From NCBI GenBank assembly GCA_948474755.1, contig CAOLHI010001840.1, positions 124,001 to 188,000 of the forward strand: 64,000 nt of DNA. Direction: 5' to 3'. Within the stretch, counting starts at the first letter, position 1. Each line of letters begins with the position of its first letter. The notes below the pieces were generated by a model that made no database searches, was not told the DNA's origin, and saw nothing but the letters and a program-made list of their open reading frames with translations. The DNA is from Ctenosaura bakeri (lineage: Eukaryota; Chordata; Lepidosauria; Squamata; Iguanidae). Position numbers and translations under genes: made by a program. Below are positions 1-11,389 of the stretch, in pieces.

Positions 1-1784
1 GAAACAAAACTGACCCAATTTTCTCTTTTTTTCCTTTTTTCTGCTCTCAAAGTTATAGGCTATCCTGCTATACATTTTTTTAAGCCCGTGAAAAGAGAGA
101 CCAAGCCTACATTAAGACTTTATCGTGTCTGCAAATGGAGGAAAGGTAATTGATTTAGAGGCACCCTAAGGCATTCAGTTACTAAGAAGATGAAAGCTTT
201 ACGAGAAGTCAGATCCAGATTGTGTTATTATGTGGCTTGAGTTTCACATCAGATGTGATCTTCAAATGTAGTTATTTTCACAGATTTGTTTGTAGGCCAT
301 AGCTGCAAAGCCAAAGAATAACTGCAGTGTGTTGATGTTGTTTCTAGCTGCCTTGGGCATTGGTGCCATCTTGAACACAATTTTTATTGGAAAAGTATGC
401 CATAAATGTATTTAATAAATACATAGATAGACAGTTAGAAAAAAATATCAGTGTCATTTTCTTCTCTCTTTCTATCTATAGTCTGAAGTGTGAAAGGGAG
501 TTCTGAAAGTACCTGCAATATATGGTTTAATCTGTAAGACTGACATTTCCATGATGCCAAGATTTATATTGAGATTTACCATATGACCAATTGCTCCCTT
601 CTCTTTTTAATTCATTCAGACCCCCTGCTATTGAAATACCGTAGATTTTACCATCCATTGTCTCTCCCCTTCCCTGGCCAGCTTAATTATGTTAACTGCA
701 CTCCTGTGTATCTCGTATTGAACAACTTGGAACTTATACTGCCAACTCCCTGGTTTTCTTTTCCCCCTTAGCAAAGCTCCTGTGTTTTTAAAAACTACCT
801 GAGAAATGAGATGTAGTGATGTTATTTGCCCCTCCCATGGAGGCACGGATGAGGGAATCTGATGAAAAAGCCCTGCTATGGAAAAATATAGCTAATTTGC
901 CTTCAGAGTCAAGCTTGGTTTTAAGATTTTGGGTAGGTGAGTGCACCGTGGAATGACTTACCAACATCACTTTCTTCTGTGTGTTCTTCCTTGCATGCAC
1001 ATGTCTCCTTTTTGCCCAATGGAGTAATCTGTGCTACAGAACATACACTCCTTCTTAATGTACCTCATGACACAGAGAATAATCTATTGTTCCTGTCATG
1101 AACTGAATTCACGCACACAAATGGACCAGTGCTTAAACACTATTTATTAGGAGCATGATACACCGTACAGGACTTCAGTGAGTGAACTGGAGGCAATTAG
1201 CAAGATTCAAAACATAAAATACAAAGAGTACATCTTCCTACCTGCAAGAGACCTTGAAGTCCTGGTGCAGCCTGGCTAAGCTTATCAGTGCATTCCTAGC
1301 TTTTGATTATCTAACGGTCTCTGGTTCTCATACCTTGTTACAAGCAAGCTGCTACTTAACTCCTACTACATATCCCATTACTAAAATATGGAGGGCTACC
1401 CAACAGTTCCCCTCTTACTTTCTTGATGGCAGTTCAGCTCAAGTGGAACTGCTTCTGCAGCCTACTGTAGAATTCAGGAGTGATAAATCTGCTTTTGCTT
1501 CCTTTTGGTTTCTAAACTCCCCACCAACTGGTTCTCCCTTTTGGTAATAAACTTAGGTGCAGAGAATGGATCATAATCAATCCTCTGTCCTAAAGTGCTT
1601 GTAGTGGCCCTTATAAATAAGGAATCCAAAACTTCATTGCCTGCTCCTTTGGCTGTTGATCATGTATAGGGAATCCACTAATGCAGTGCCAAAAAAAAAT
1701 AGAGAACAAGTGAGAACATCTATTTGCATAAAACTGTATTTGCTGATTTTTGTGTTAAAGGGCTTTTTCATACTAAACAATTAA
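1..1784. other. Intergenic DNA, no recognised gene
   Basis: The DNA is AT-rich and I recognise no gene or full repeat. A short stretch near 345-435 resembles the 3' tail of an L2/CR1-like LINE (loosely like the tails at 12.99 and 14.54 kb, ending in an AATAAATA tract), but it is too degraded to call. Short open frames here have no recognisable similarity. Confidence 0.5.
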
Positions 1785-1990
1785 AGTATTATGATTCCAT
1801 GTTAACTGCCACTGCCACATACTTTGGACTTCAGAGGTTTGTAGTTTAGGGAACAGTGTTTAGAAATCTCAGTCTGAGGACTCCTCTAGTGCTCTGGCCA
1901 AACTACAAATCCAAAGATTCCATAGGATGCAGCCATGACAGTTTCAGTGCAGTCATAGTACTATTACTGTGTAGCATTAAAGGGCCCCAG
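1785..1990. mobile_element. Palindromic MITE, old copy
   Basis: Two half-copies face each other: the GTTTGTAGTTTAGG motif on the left and its complement with ACTACAAATC and a CCATAGGATG stretch on the right. This arrangement is shared by the MITEs at 2464, 14230, 22284 and 58361. Ends are approximate because the copy is diverged. Confidence 0.5.
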
Positions 1991-2295
1991 ATGAAAAATT
2001 AGACTTTTTAAAATTATAGTGTAAAGAAAATTACAACACATCTCACTGTAGTGAGGAAGACTGTGATGTGGCAGACTATGGGCTTACTGAGTCTCCTGTC
2101 TCCATGGATGGGCACTCAGTGGACAGGCAGCTTCAAAGTCCTTGGCTACCTTTCTTGGGTCTTTATCTTGAAATCGTCTTGGACTGGAGAACCCTTCAAA
2201 GAGAAACCACTTTTAGAAAGGGGTTTTCCCCCTGCCAGCCCTTCATATAGGGGGCTGACCTCTGTAAAAGAGGACACATCTGTATGTTTGTACTA

Positions 2296-3390
2296 TCTTT
2301 AAAAAAAATCAAAGAATATTTTTATTAGATGTTTCCATCTACATCTAAAAAATATACATAAAAAAGAAAGAGAAATGAGGGGGGAAGCAAAAAAGACAAA
2401 GGAAAAAAGAGACAGTTAAAGATAAAAAGGAAAAGAACCTTCTTTACAGTGGTTATAAGTCACAGACCGTTTCGACACTACACCGTTCTAGTGCTAATAT
2501 TCCACTTTCAACTTTCTAAGAAATTCTGGGGTTTGTCGTTTACTGAAGCCAAATAAGCTCTCCGGCTGAGAATTCTAAAGGCCCTTCCCTAAACTGCAAA
2601 CTCCAGGATTCCATAGGATGGTGAAAGCGGAATAATAGCACTATAAAAGTGTAGGATGGAAATGGCCTTAGTAGATAACATTTTACCTTTCCAACTTACT
2701 AATTCAAAGCTACGAATTATCAAAATGTATAGTTATCATATGATTCTTTTTTTCTGCAAAAAGGCAATCAAGTGTTCCCAGTCTTTCAAAAATGTCATCA
2801 GTCATTTATTTATTTATTTAGTGATCAAAGCGGATCATTTGTCCATTTCAGCTAAATAGTTTAGTTTTAACAGCCAGTCCTCTTTTGTTGGTATTATTTC
2901 ACTATTCCATATACTAATCTTGCAGCCATGGTCAGATGTCATAATAGCCTTTCATATTTCCTTTCCTTTCTTTTCCAATTGCTCATCCATCAAGGCCAAT
3001 AAGAAGAACTCAGGTCAAAATGGAATATTAACCCTCAAGATTTTCTTATTTGAGTCTAAAACTTTTCAGCTTTTTCACATGTCCACCATATTATGATAAA
3101 GTGTCCCTTCATGCTATTCAGACTTCCAACATATATCTGAAGCATCTTTATACATTCAGGCCAGTATTAATGGAGTTCTATGCCATATAATTTTATCAAA
3201 ATTATCCTTAAGTTTGTCATACAAAGTAAATTTCAATCCCTTTGACAACGTCTTTTCCCATTTTGTTCCACCTGTATTGTAGAACCAAAGGTTTGAGCCC
3301 ATTTTATCATTTAGTCTTTAACTTGTTCCTCTTCCATATCAAGTTTTTAAAAAAATTTATACATTTTATCGATCAAGTGTATTTACCTAT
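2296..3390 (-). mobile_element. L1-like LINE 3' portion, antisense, interrupted by a MITE
   Basis: The stretch at 3297-3350 matches the L1 ORF2 stretch at 52130-52180 (both read TGAGCCCATTTTAT followed by a diverged GAGTCTTTAAC-like run). The T-rich left edge at 2299-2330 fits an antisense 3' end. The element is interrupted by the MITE at 2464-2671 and carries many stops, so it is a dead fragment from another L1 subfamily than the copies at 39.5 and 51.4 kb. Confidence 0.6.
2464..2671. mobile_element. Palindromic MITE nested in the L1 fragment
   Basis: The ends are inverted copies: CCGTTTCGACACTACAC at the left and a complementary GTGTAGGATGGAAATGGC at the right. Internal halves carry TTCCACTTTCAAC and its complement GGTGAAAGCGGAATAAT. 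It lies between two parts of the antisense L1, so it inserted after the L1. Confidence 0.7.
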
Positions 3391-4075
3391 CAAATTTGGT
3401 TGTATATGTGTATAATCAATGCGCATAGCTGCCTAGATTTCAGAAAGATGTGTGGAAAAGCCATATGCTGTCCAATTATGACTCAGCAAGTGATGAATTC
3501 AATCATAGATGTGTTTACTGTCACAAGGCATATGCACAGGAAATCTGACACTTATTATATAATTTCTGTGTGGTTATAATATCAGTGGTAAATTAAAATT
3601 TGTTTCACATGTTAAATGTTTCATGAATCACGCAATAGGCGAGCAGAAGAGGAATAAAAAGCAAAAGCATAGTCTTATGCCCTGGAACTGAATTAAATCA
3701 AATCAACCATGTAGAGCATAATCTGAGGCACATGTGAAAGGGTCTGGAAATCTGAGTGGTGTTTGAATGCTGCGTGTGAGATGTGCAAAAGGTGAGGGGT
3801 GGCAATGCAGTATATCTGAGTGTGCCTCCAGGTCTTACAATATTGTTACGGGATGTGCAAAGTACTGTGCTATACAGGTGCTAGGAATTGCTCAGCACTA
3901 AAGCTTTAGTGATTATCCACACTGAAATGGCAAAATGAGCAGTGAACCTATGAAAAGGGAAGCAGGAAAGAGGTATGGAGCTTCAGGTGAGTCCAGCTAA
4001 AGCTACGAGAAGGATTGGCAAAAGCTTTGGCAACCAAGCGCTCTAGAAGTGAAAGAAGAGGAAGAGGAGTTGTGG
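3391..4075. other. Intergenic DNA, nothing recognised
   Basis: No gene, RNA or clear repeat was recognised in this AT-rich stretch. Confidence 0.4.
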
Positions 4076-4192
4076 TCATCCAGTTGTTGCTAGACTGCAG
4101 TTCCCAGCATAGTTTACCATTGGCTATGTTTGTTTGGGCTCCTAGGATTTCCACCCCAACAAAATCTGGAGGACTGCATGATTCCCAGAATT
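4076..4192. mobile_element. Short palindromic repeat of the 'CATTGGCTATG' type
   Basis: The copy has the recurrent central motif CCATTGGCTATG with flanking GCAGTTCCCAGCAT and GGAGGACTGCATGATTC. The same family recurs at 9222, 13060, 17238, 41200 and 45262. Related non-autonomous DNA elements are common in squamates; ends are approximate. Confidence 0.45.
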
Positions 4193-5380
4193 GACACAAC
4201 TAATGCTTATGAATACTGTATAACTATCTAAAGTCAAGCAGTTCTGCAAAGCAGTTTTAGTGCTGTAGTTGTCCTAACTGGGGGATTCTGGAACATGTAG
4301 CTCCCCAACAGTAACACTTCCAAGTTCTGGCCAAGAAGGAAACTGAATGTGGATCTCCCAAGTCCTAGTCCAACATTCTAACTATGGCCTCATTGTTAGA
4401 GGGCAATGGCATACTGCCTCTGAGTTTTCTTTGCCTTATAAGACCATGAAATTCATCAGGTTTCCATAACCTATTTACCTTCTAAAGGAACAAAGGTTCT
4501 TCCCCTTCCTCCACCTAATCTAATGTGTTTTTCTGACTCAGGACTGCCTCATGACATTTTACTCCTGAGGCAAAGAACAAAATGATGCTCTCCCACTTCC
4601 ATGTACAGGAGTCCAAAAGGAGTGAGAGCGGAATCTCCTTTCAACACTGACAATAGGATAGGATCTTCCACCACACTGGAGGGAAGCAGACTACTTTCAG
4701 GGGTGGAGAACCTGCTTTGTGACTCACAGACACAGCTCTCTGCCCTCCAGAAAAGACAAGTTGGCAGGGAATTCAAGAAGAATAGTTGGAGGGCTGCCAC
4801 CTAGCGGCTGCCCTCTGAGGTGGTCGTCTTGCTTTCTTTCATCTTAGAGTCAGCCCTACTCCAGCTTGCAATGCAAATGGATGAAAAGCACATCAGCTCT
4901 TAACATCTCATACAAAGGATGCACATCCAGACTAAGAGCTGCCTCTCTTTTCTCTGCTTCTTTGTCAGGATGAAGGGAGATTGATGCTGGCTTGAAGGTT
5001 TCTCCAATTACCAGAGCTCAGAGAAATTCCATTTTTTGATATTAACTCCCAACCTGGGGGATTCTGGGAATTGTAGCCCCGAAAAAAAGATATCACCCCC
5101 TGCCTGCTCAACAACTATTTTAAGGGCAAAAACAACCCCACAAAAAATCAGTAAAAAGTTAACATTATGAGTATCAATTCATTCTGTGTGTTCTGGGCTC
5201 TGTGATTGACAGCACTGGAAAAAGTGTCTAAAAACTGCTTACTGCTTGCTTGCCTTATAGGTGTTACCCGGGTATCTCACTAGATGTTGCTACTCACTGG
5301 AGTATTGGACCAATAATGATTCAGATTTTAATCCACCGATCTACAAATCAGTGAGGTACAGTTGAATAGTGTGGCACATT
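4193..5380. other. Intergenic DNA with MITE scraps
   Basis: Two short scraps around 4260-4310 and 5048-5090 carry the GGGGGATTCTGG motif seen in MITEs. Nothing else was recognised. Short open frames at 4549-4804 on both strands overlap and have no known similarity. Confidence 0.4.
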
Positions 5381-5382
5381 TG

Positions 5383-5383
5383 T

Positions 5384-5429
<46 letters not shown>

Positions 5430-5462
5430 ATGTCATCATCATCAACATCATCATCATCATCT
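5383..5462. repeat. (CAT/ATC)n microsatellite
   Basis: About 80 bp of ATC repeats with two interruptions (AATG near 5429 and AAC near 5443). An open frame across it (5369-5683) gives a run of isoleucines and is a repeat artefact. Confidence 0.95.
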
Positions 5463-7747
5463 GCACTAATAAATTACAACTATTTGGTCTTTGTTTTAGT
5501 GCAGTTCAGGAACGAGACAGGGAGCGTCTGGGCCAATTGCTTGATAGAGAAAGTGGGTTTTTAAGGAGAGATCAGTCTGTGGTCTTGCTGTATGCAAAAT
5601 TTCTTTCAGTCTGGTCCAGCAGCACTCTGTGTCCAAGAACAGCTGATCAAATGTTTCTGGGAAATTTAAAAAGAAAAACATGAAGATCAACAGGACTCTC
5701 CTTCCATTATCTCCAACATCTGGAATTCAGAGCTAAGGTTGAGAGAATGAGTTTCCATGGACCTAATTTGGGTAAAATAGGTAGGAGAATATCCAGATTG
5801 GTGCTGCAGGAAGGGGAGGCACTTAGCAAGACTGATATCAGTGGCAGCCAGTGGCTTCTATGACAGTGATGGGCAATAAATCTGCTCTGCTTTTTAAGGG
5901 TGAATGTGAAGATGCTATCCAAAATTCTGCCCTTATTTGAAGATAGACCTCAGCACCCTGGATAATTCCTTTAACCTTGGAGTAAAACCTGGAGTGTGTT
6001 CATTGCCCTATGAGGTATGACCAGCCAGTAGTGGGTGTGAATTGTAGTCTTCCCAAGTTTTGGAAGTATCTTCTGCCTGTGATAGATTTCATGGTAATAT
6101 TTCCAGTGGCTTTGCTCTGGTCCAGAAAAGTCTCAGTCCTGGCCTGGTTTTTGAGCAGAACTGGCAACCTATGAAGACACTGTGTTGCGTCTATGTAGAA
6201 ATCCAGGGTCTCCGTTTGGAACTGTCAAAATACTTCTAGGATCTAGCTCTTCTTTGCAGCTATTTCTTTTTTTCAAATCTACAAAGCTGCGCCATTCCAC
6301 TGCGGTATGGCAACATAAAATACTCTGCTACTGCAGCAGCAGCAAGAGCACCATAAAACACTAGCGGTGCACATAATGGCCTGTTCTTTATGGATATTTG
6401 CAGGCATAACATAGAATTATTGCCTGCTCCAGAATGCTGCAGCCTGCTTCATGAAGTTATAATGGACTCCAACCAAACAGGGTAGGCTTTGGTTTTTCTT
6501 TTTGTTTTGGCTGATTCTCCATTTTGTGTTTAGCTGGCAATCTTATCAGCTAACTGTGTCACCAGATGATATGGTGAGAGATATTCTACCTGCTTTGATA
6601 TTTCAGGGAAAGAAACATTCAAAATGTGCTGTTTTGTTTGCATAAGTTATTATCATTGCAAAATCTGGAACGGTAAATCCTCCAAAGGGGTAGAAGAGAG
6701 CATGGAAAGAACACAGAAGGAGCAGTGGCACAGATTGAAACAAAGCAACTTAAATTTATAAGAATGAAGGTACCTATTTTGTGCAGAGTTAGGCACAGCT
6801 GTGTCCATTGGCTGGAATCCTGTTGGTGTATTGTGTTAGGGTAACTATGCAGTGGCAGTGGAGGCAAAAATGTTGTTGGCACTGCCAGCATGAAGGAAAG
6901 AAGGCACTGGACAAAGAGGTCATTTGAATCAGCAGATGCTGCCTGTTCCCTCACCATCATATTGTGACCCTTGAAACAGTGCATAGTTCATAGTGTACCA
7001 ACAGGGCGCCTCTGTTCCTTTTCCTGACCCTCAGAGTCCCCCCACCAGTGCTGGATTTTGTACTGTGTTGCTCTATTTTGGAAGCAGAAGCATTTTCAAA
7101 ATTAGATGTGTGTTTTTTTTTCTCATGTAAAACAGGAGGGCACACATTTTGTTTAAAACTTTGTTTCAGGAGAATTGCTTCCCTGAAAACCTCCAGGGAG
7201 CATGATTCTCCTGCAAAACAAGGCATGCACCTTTCTCATGCTTTACATTAAACCCCACTTTTGGTATCTTCCGCCGCTGCATCTTGGTGGCATGAACAAA
7301 TGGGTGGTGGGACAGCCTTTGGCACATACCAAGGATTGGCTTGGCTTGTGGACCAACCAAGGTTGCTCACTGTTCACTTAATTGGTCTAATTCAAACTGA
7401 ATCTGCACAGGGTTCAAATGCACAAGAATTACTCTTGATTAATAGGCTTTCTAACTAAGCTCTTCTTAGTTTCTCTGTGTGAACCCAAAACTTGACTTTA
7501 AAAAATGGATAAGCATCAACAGCTAGTTCAGCCTTAATGAAACAAAACCATGATTTATCATTATGAACCTGAAATGCTCACTTGCTTTCTTCCTCTAAGG
7601 CAAACGTAACGGGTTTGGAAGCTTTTCCTTCTGGTTTGTGTTAATTACAGTTTGCTGTGTCATTTGATCTTAATGATTGGTGGTTAGCCTTTACTATGAT
7701 TCCTGGAAAACAATTCACTTCATACCATGGATTATAAAGATATCTTA
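5463..7747. other. Intergenic DNA, no recognised gene
   Basis: I see no exon, RNA gene or clear repeat. The 121-aa frame on the minus strand at 6619-6984 shows no recognisable domain and has no supporting structure; I treat it as chance. Confidence 0.4.
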
Positions 7748-7757
7748 TATCCACTAA

Positions 7758-7991
7758 AGAGAGACAATGTGGTATAGTCTGAGTGTTGGACTAGGACATT
7801 GGCTGACCAACATTCAAATCCCCGTCTGGCCATGGAAACTCACTATGTGACCTTGGGCAAGTCACACTCTCTCGGCCTCAGAGGATGGGAAGGGCAAACC
7901 CCCTCTGAACAGATTCTTGCAAGAAAACTCCAAAATAGATTTGCTGTAGGGTCACTATAAGTCAGAAATGCTTTGAAGGCACACAACAATG
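7758..7991 (+). mobile_element. Sauria-type tRNA-derived SINE with 10-bp target duplication
   Basis: The tRNA-derived head (GTTGGACTAGGA, then CAAATCCCCGTCTGGCC, a B-box-like region) is followed by the TGTGACCTTGGGCAAGTCAC body and a tail ending GAAGGCACACAACAA. The flanks carry a perfect 10-bp duplication, TATCCACTAA, at 7748-7757 and 7992-8001. This defines the insertion exactly. Confidence 0.9.
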
Positions 7992-8054
7992 TATCCACTA
8001 ACTATAGTTTAAGAGTAATCACAGGTTAGGATGTGAGTAAATGTGTTTTGAATC

Positions 8055-8164
8055 AGGGGTGGGCAATTTGTGGTGCTCCAGAGATTGGACTGCACGTGCA
8101 ATGAAGAAGGGTGATGTGAGCTGCAGTCCAACAACACCTGGAGGGCCACAAATTGTCCACACAT
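8055..8164. mobile_element. Short palindromic MITE
   Basis: The ends are inverted: GGGGTGGGCAATTTGTGG on the left and CCACAAATTGTCCACAC on the right. The inner motif CAGTCCAACAACACCTGGAG is shared with the copy at 15957. Confidence 0.7.
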
Positions 8165-9221
8165 GTGCTAGACTCATGAATCTGACATGGAAGTGGAGGC
8201 TTCCATTATACTTCTTGCCATTGCTCCAGAAGGGAATAGGGGCAACAAACATAAGCTCAGCACTACATCTGTACCAAGCTTTGGTGTCAGAGCTGAATGC
8301 TCTCATGGATTGGGGTGACTAGATGCCACAAAGAATAGAATTGTTGTGTTTTCATAGTCACACAGAAGAGAGATTTGGGCAGGAGCAGCTTGTCATGTCA
8401 GTGCTGTGAGAGTGCATCTGTGCTAAATTTTCCCCTTCTGCTAATCAGACTGCAGCAGCCATGCCTTCTGTTGCATGATTTCATCCTCAGTTGAGAGACT
8501 TATGGCTGGGTGGACAACAAAACTTTCTTTTCAGGCTAGGAACCAGCAATGGACACAAAGTCCAGAATCCAAATGAGGGCTAGCTGGGCTTAATACTCCG
8601 CCAGTGTCAATGCCTCAGAGCCTGTCAAGGATGGAGGTGGCCACAGGGGTGGGGTGCAGGGAAAAGGAGCTACCCCTGAGAAATAGATGGTGGCTTTTGC
8701 ACTGCTGAGGAACTGCTTGTACATTGACATACTAGATGCCTCCATACATAAGATCAGGGAAAGTACAGCTACCAATGTGGCTGAGGGCTCTACAATCCAT
8801 GAAGACTTGGTCCAAAATGTTTATTTTTGTGGAGCACAATACTGAATAAACAATAACAATGTTTCTCAGCTCCGGACTGTACAATCATGTTCTCACTCTG
8901 TTGTCTCGCAACTTGTGTCCTTTTTACTAGAGAGCCCCTGGGAATCAGGAGACTGCCTTAAAACAACAGTCCTATGGAAAGTCACAGTGTGCCAGTTTGG
9001 TCAGGATATAAGAATTCTAGGAAATGATAAACAGCCACCGCCTCTAAAGCAGCCATTTAATACTCATAAAATGAGAAGGGCTCTCCCTTCCATAGGGAAT
9101 ATGCCTGTGTTTCCTTATCTTCACTGAAGGTCTATGTCAGGCAATTCTAAAATAGCTTCAGATCTTGGATAGCTCTTTTAAAATCTGGAGTCAAATCCAG
9201 AGCAGATTCGTAATGTCACTA
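8165..9221. other. Intergenic DNA, nothing recognised
   Basis: No gene or clear repeat was recognised. Short open frames on both strands lack domains. Confidence 0.4.
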
Positions 9222-9345
9222 ACATGGAACCTCTGGCCATCCTGTGTCTCCAAAAGCTGCTGGACCACAGTTGCCAGTAATCTCTACTATCGGCTATGCT
9301 AACTAAGGCTGCTGGAAGCCACAGTCCAACAATGCTACAAGATTC
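9222..9345. mobile_element. Short palindromic MITE of the 'CGGCTATG' type
   Basis: The copy contains TACTATCGGCTATGCTAACT and CCACAGTCCAACAATG, as in the family described at 4076. Degraded, ends approximate. Confidence 0.45.
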
Positions 9346-9508
9346 CCACTCTGGCTTTAAGATTTCAGCCTTAAATGACTATAATGGAGGTCATCAAGCC
9401 ATAGTTAGCCTGTATCAGCTTGATTGCTCCATGCTTTACACCAGCTCTGCACAGTTTTGGGGCATCTGTTCCCAGCTTGGCAGGACAGGAAGAAGCAGAC
9501 ACAAATTC

Positions 9509-9690
9509 TGGGTCGTTGTGGGTTTTCTGGGCTTTGAGGCCGAGTTCTATTAGTATTTTCTCCTGAAGTTTCACCTGCATCTGTGGCTGGCATCTTCAGA
9601 TGAAGATGCCAGCCACAGATGCAGGCGAAACGTCAGGAGCAAATACTAATAGAACTCGGCCTCAAAGCCCAGAAAACCCACAACAACCCA
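9509..9690. repeat. 182-bp near-perfect palindrome (foldback element)
   Basis: Two arms of 90 bases are inverted copies around a 2-base centre at 9599-9600. CATCTTCA at 9591-9598 pairs with TGAAGATG at 9601-9608, and TGGGTCGTTG at 9509 pairs with CAACAACCCA ending at 9690, with only a few mismatches (for example the CTGAAG/CGTCAG step). The GTTGTGGGTTTTC start and CATCTGTGGCTGGCATCTTC core match a foldback repeat family I have seen in reptile DNA. ATTCTGG occurs at both sides (9505-9511 and 9694-9700), a possible target duplication overlapping the arm. Confidence 0.9.
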
Positions 9691-10143
9691 TGGATTCTGG
9701 CCGTGAAAGTCTTTAGCTTTACATCAGACACAAATTGTTCCATTCCTCTGATATATAGTCCCTGGCCCTTTCACGCAGCAGTTGTGGCTTGCTGAGCACG
9801 CACAGTAAGGGGTATGAGGAAAATGGCTGGTAAAAATATGAGATATTTCAAGCTGTTGAATCCCAAAGTGTTCCAAAGTGGTTTGCATAACTTTGTGCAG
9901 TCACAGTCATGTGGAGTTTTATTTTAAGGAAGTGCCTTCAACTGTACCTCTTTGGGTATTGATTTAGGAAACCTTTACTGTGGGCTCAAGTTGCTGTTAT
10001 TGTCACTTCAGCATCCCACATACAGGTTGTTTGTATCAGTTCTTTCAGGAATACAAATAATGGAGTGTTTCAGATCCCATGGGGGATTTCTCAGCTGCAC
10101 CTATGTATATGTGGCTAACACAGTAATTCTGTATTTAAACACT

Positions 10144-10318
10144 TGTCATTTTTGACTTATGGTGACCCTAAGATGAGCTTATTACAGGGTTTTCTTGGCA
10201 AGATTTGTTGCAGGGGGTTGCCTTTGCCTCCCTCTGAGTCTGAGAGAGTGCTACTTCCCAGATTAATTTGAACCCTTGTCTTCCAGGTTTCTAGCCCAAC
10301 ACTAAAACCACTACATTA
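10144..10318 (-). mobile_element. Sauria-type SINE, antisense
   Basis: Starting with TTTGACTTATGGTGACCCTA and ending in the complement of the tRNA-like head (AACACTAAAACCACTACA), this is the reverse of the consensus seen at 7758. The extreme 3' tail is missing. Confidence 0.8.
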
Positions 10319-10429
10319 CATTTAATTCTGTTTTTTAACTATCATTATAAACCAGGGGTGGGACTCCCATGCTTCTCTAGAAACACTATTCCTGTGAAGG
10401 AAACAGTGAATGCTTCATTACAGCAAAGG

Positions 10430-11309
10430 TGTAAGGCCCCACTTTGGGAGTCCCCAATGTCAGTATGGTTTGGATGGGCACCATACCTAATTGGCAACAC
10501 ACTTTATTGGCTCTGATATCAAATCCAAGCCTGAGAGGTGACAGAGAGGTCAAACCGAGTGAGGGAAAGAATTTGACTGTGAATGTGAGAAGGACAGGTC
10601 AACTCAAAACTTGCTCCAGGTAAGACTGAGTCATTTGTCAGGCAAATGTCACCATTCCTGTGGATAATAAGCTTAAACAGAAGCTGGAATTTCCCAGGGA
10701 ACCCAACTGTGAGGAGCCCACCAGGACACTGATTGACAGATATCCATCCCTTGTACACCTGGATTCTTTCCTCTGTCCTCACAGCACCCACAATAGACAG
10801 CTATTACAACACCCATCATGTCTTTGTCAATCAAAGCACTAAGCCCATCAACAGGCGAAAGACCCATTGTCCACAACAGGTTTCCTTTGTCTTGCCTCTG
10901 GAAACTTCACAGCCACAAGCCATTTTCAGGGTACAAATACCCCTGATTTGAGGATGCCCAGTGCAGTCTCTTGAAGGACTACCTGTCACTCTGTCCGTGT
11001 GGCTCCTGAATGAGAACTGTCCTTAGGTCCTACCTAAGCCAAAACACATTTCTCCTCTTCACTACTCTTCTGGACTGGTAATTATAAATCCCCCAAACCC
11101 CTCAGTCTCTCTATAATTTTTCCTCTCTTTGTCTTTCAATTAGATCTTGTGTGAATGTGTGATTGTGTGTATCTTGTGTGCATACATGAATGAATTCCCC
11201 TCAATAAAACACATTTTTTTTGCTTACTTTTGAATCTTTGGCTGGTTCTGTTCCTGCGTGTGCCCGTAAACATTGGTAGAAAAGATCCCTCTAATTGTCC
11301 CCTCTCACA
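10430..11309 (+). mobile_element. Probable solo LTR, family A
   Basis: The segment starts TGTAAGGCCCC and ends CCCCTCTCACA. An AATAAA signal lies at about 11200-11205. The end, with CGTAAACATTGGTAGAAAAG then CCTCTCACA, matches the end of the LTR at 58992-59714 (CGTAGACATTGGGTAAAAG then CCTCTCACA), so the two belong to one family. No second LTR or internal region is next to it. I found no clear target duplication, so the start is less certain than the end. Confidence 0.55.
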
Positions 11310-11389
11310 GCCTCCTGATTTTGAACTAATTAATCCCTCACTTTTTCAAGGAGGTATTTGGCATTACAGGGTGCCCCTTGTAGCACCTA

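Noticed and set aside
1096..1560. An antisense LTR starting TGTCATGAA with a complementary poly(A) signal at about 1142.
   Set aside because: No matching end or target duplication was found, and it does not resemble the two LTR families beyond the first bases.
4536..4860. A DNA element with CTGCCTCATGAC and CCTGAGGC words at its edges.
   Set aside because: The inverted similarity is too short and I could not find a target duplication.
5383..5462. CRISPR-like array.
   Set aside because: It is a simple triplet repeat without spacers.
5369..5683. 104-aa frame with a long isoleucine run.
   Set aside because: The run is translation of the ATC microsatellite.
7758..7850. tRNA genes at the heads of SINEs.
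   Set aside because: They cannot fold as intact tRNAs and are part of SINEs with target duplications.
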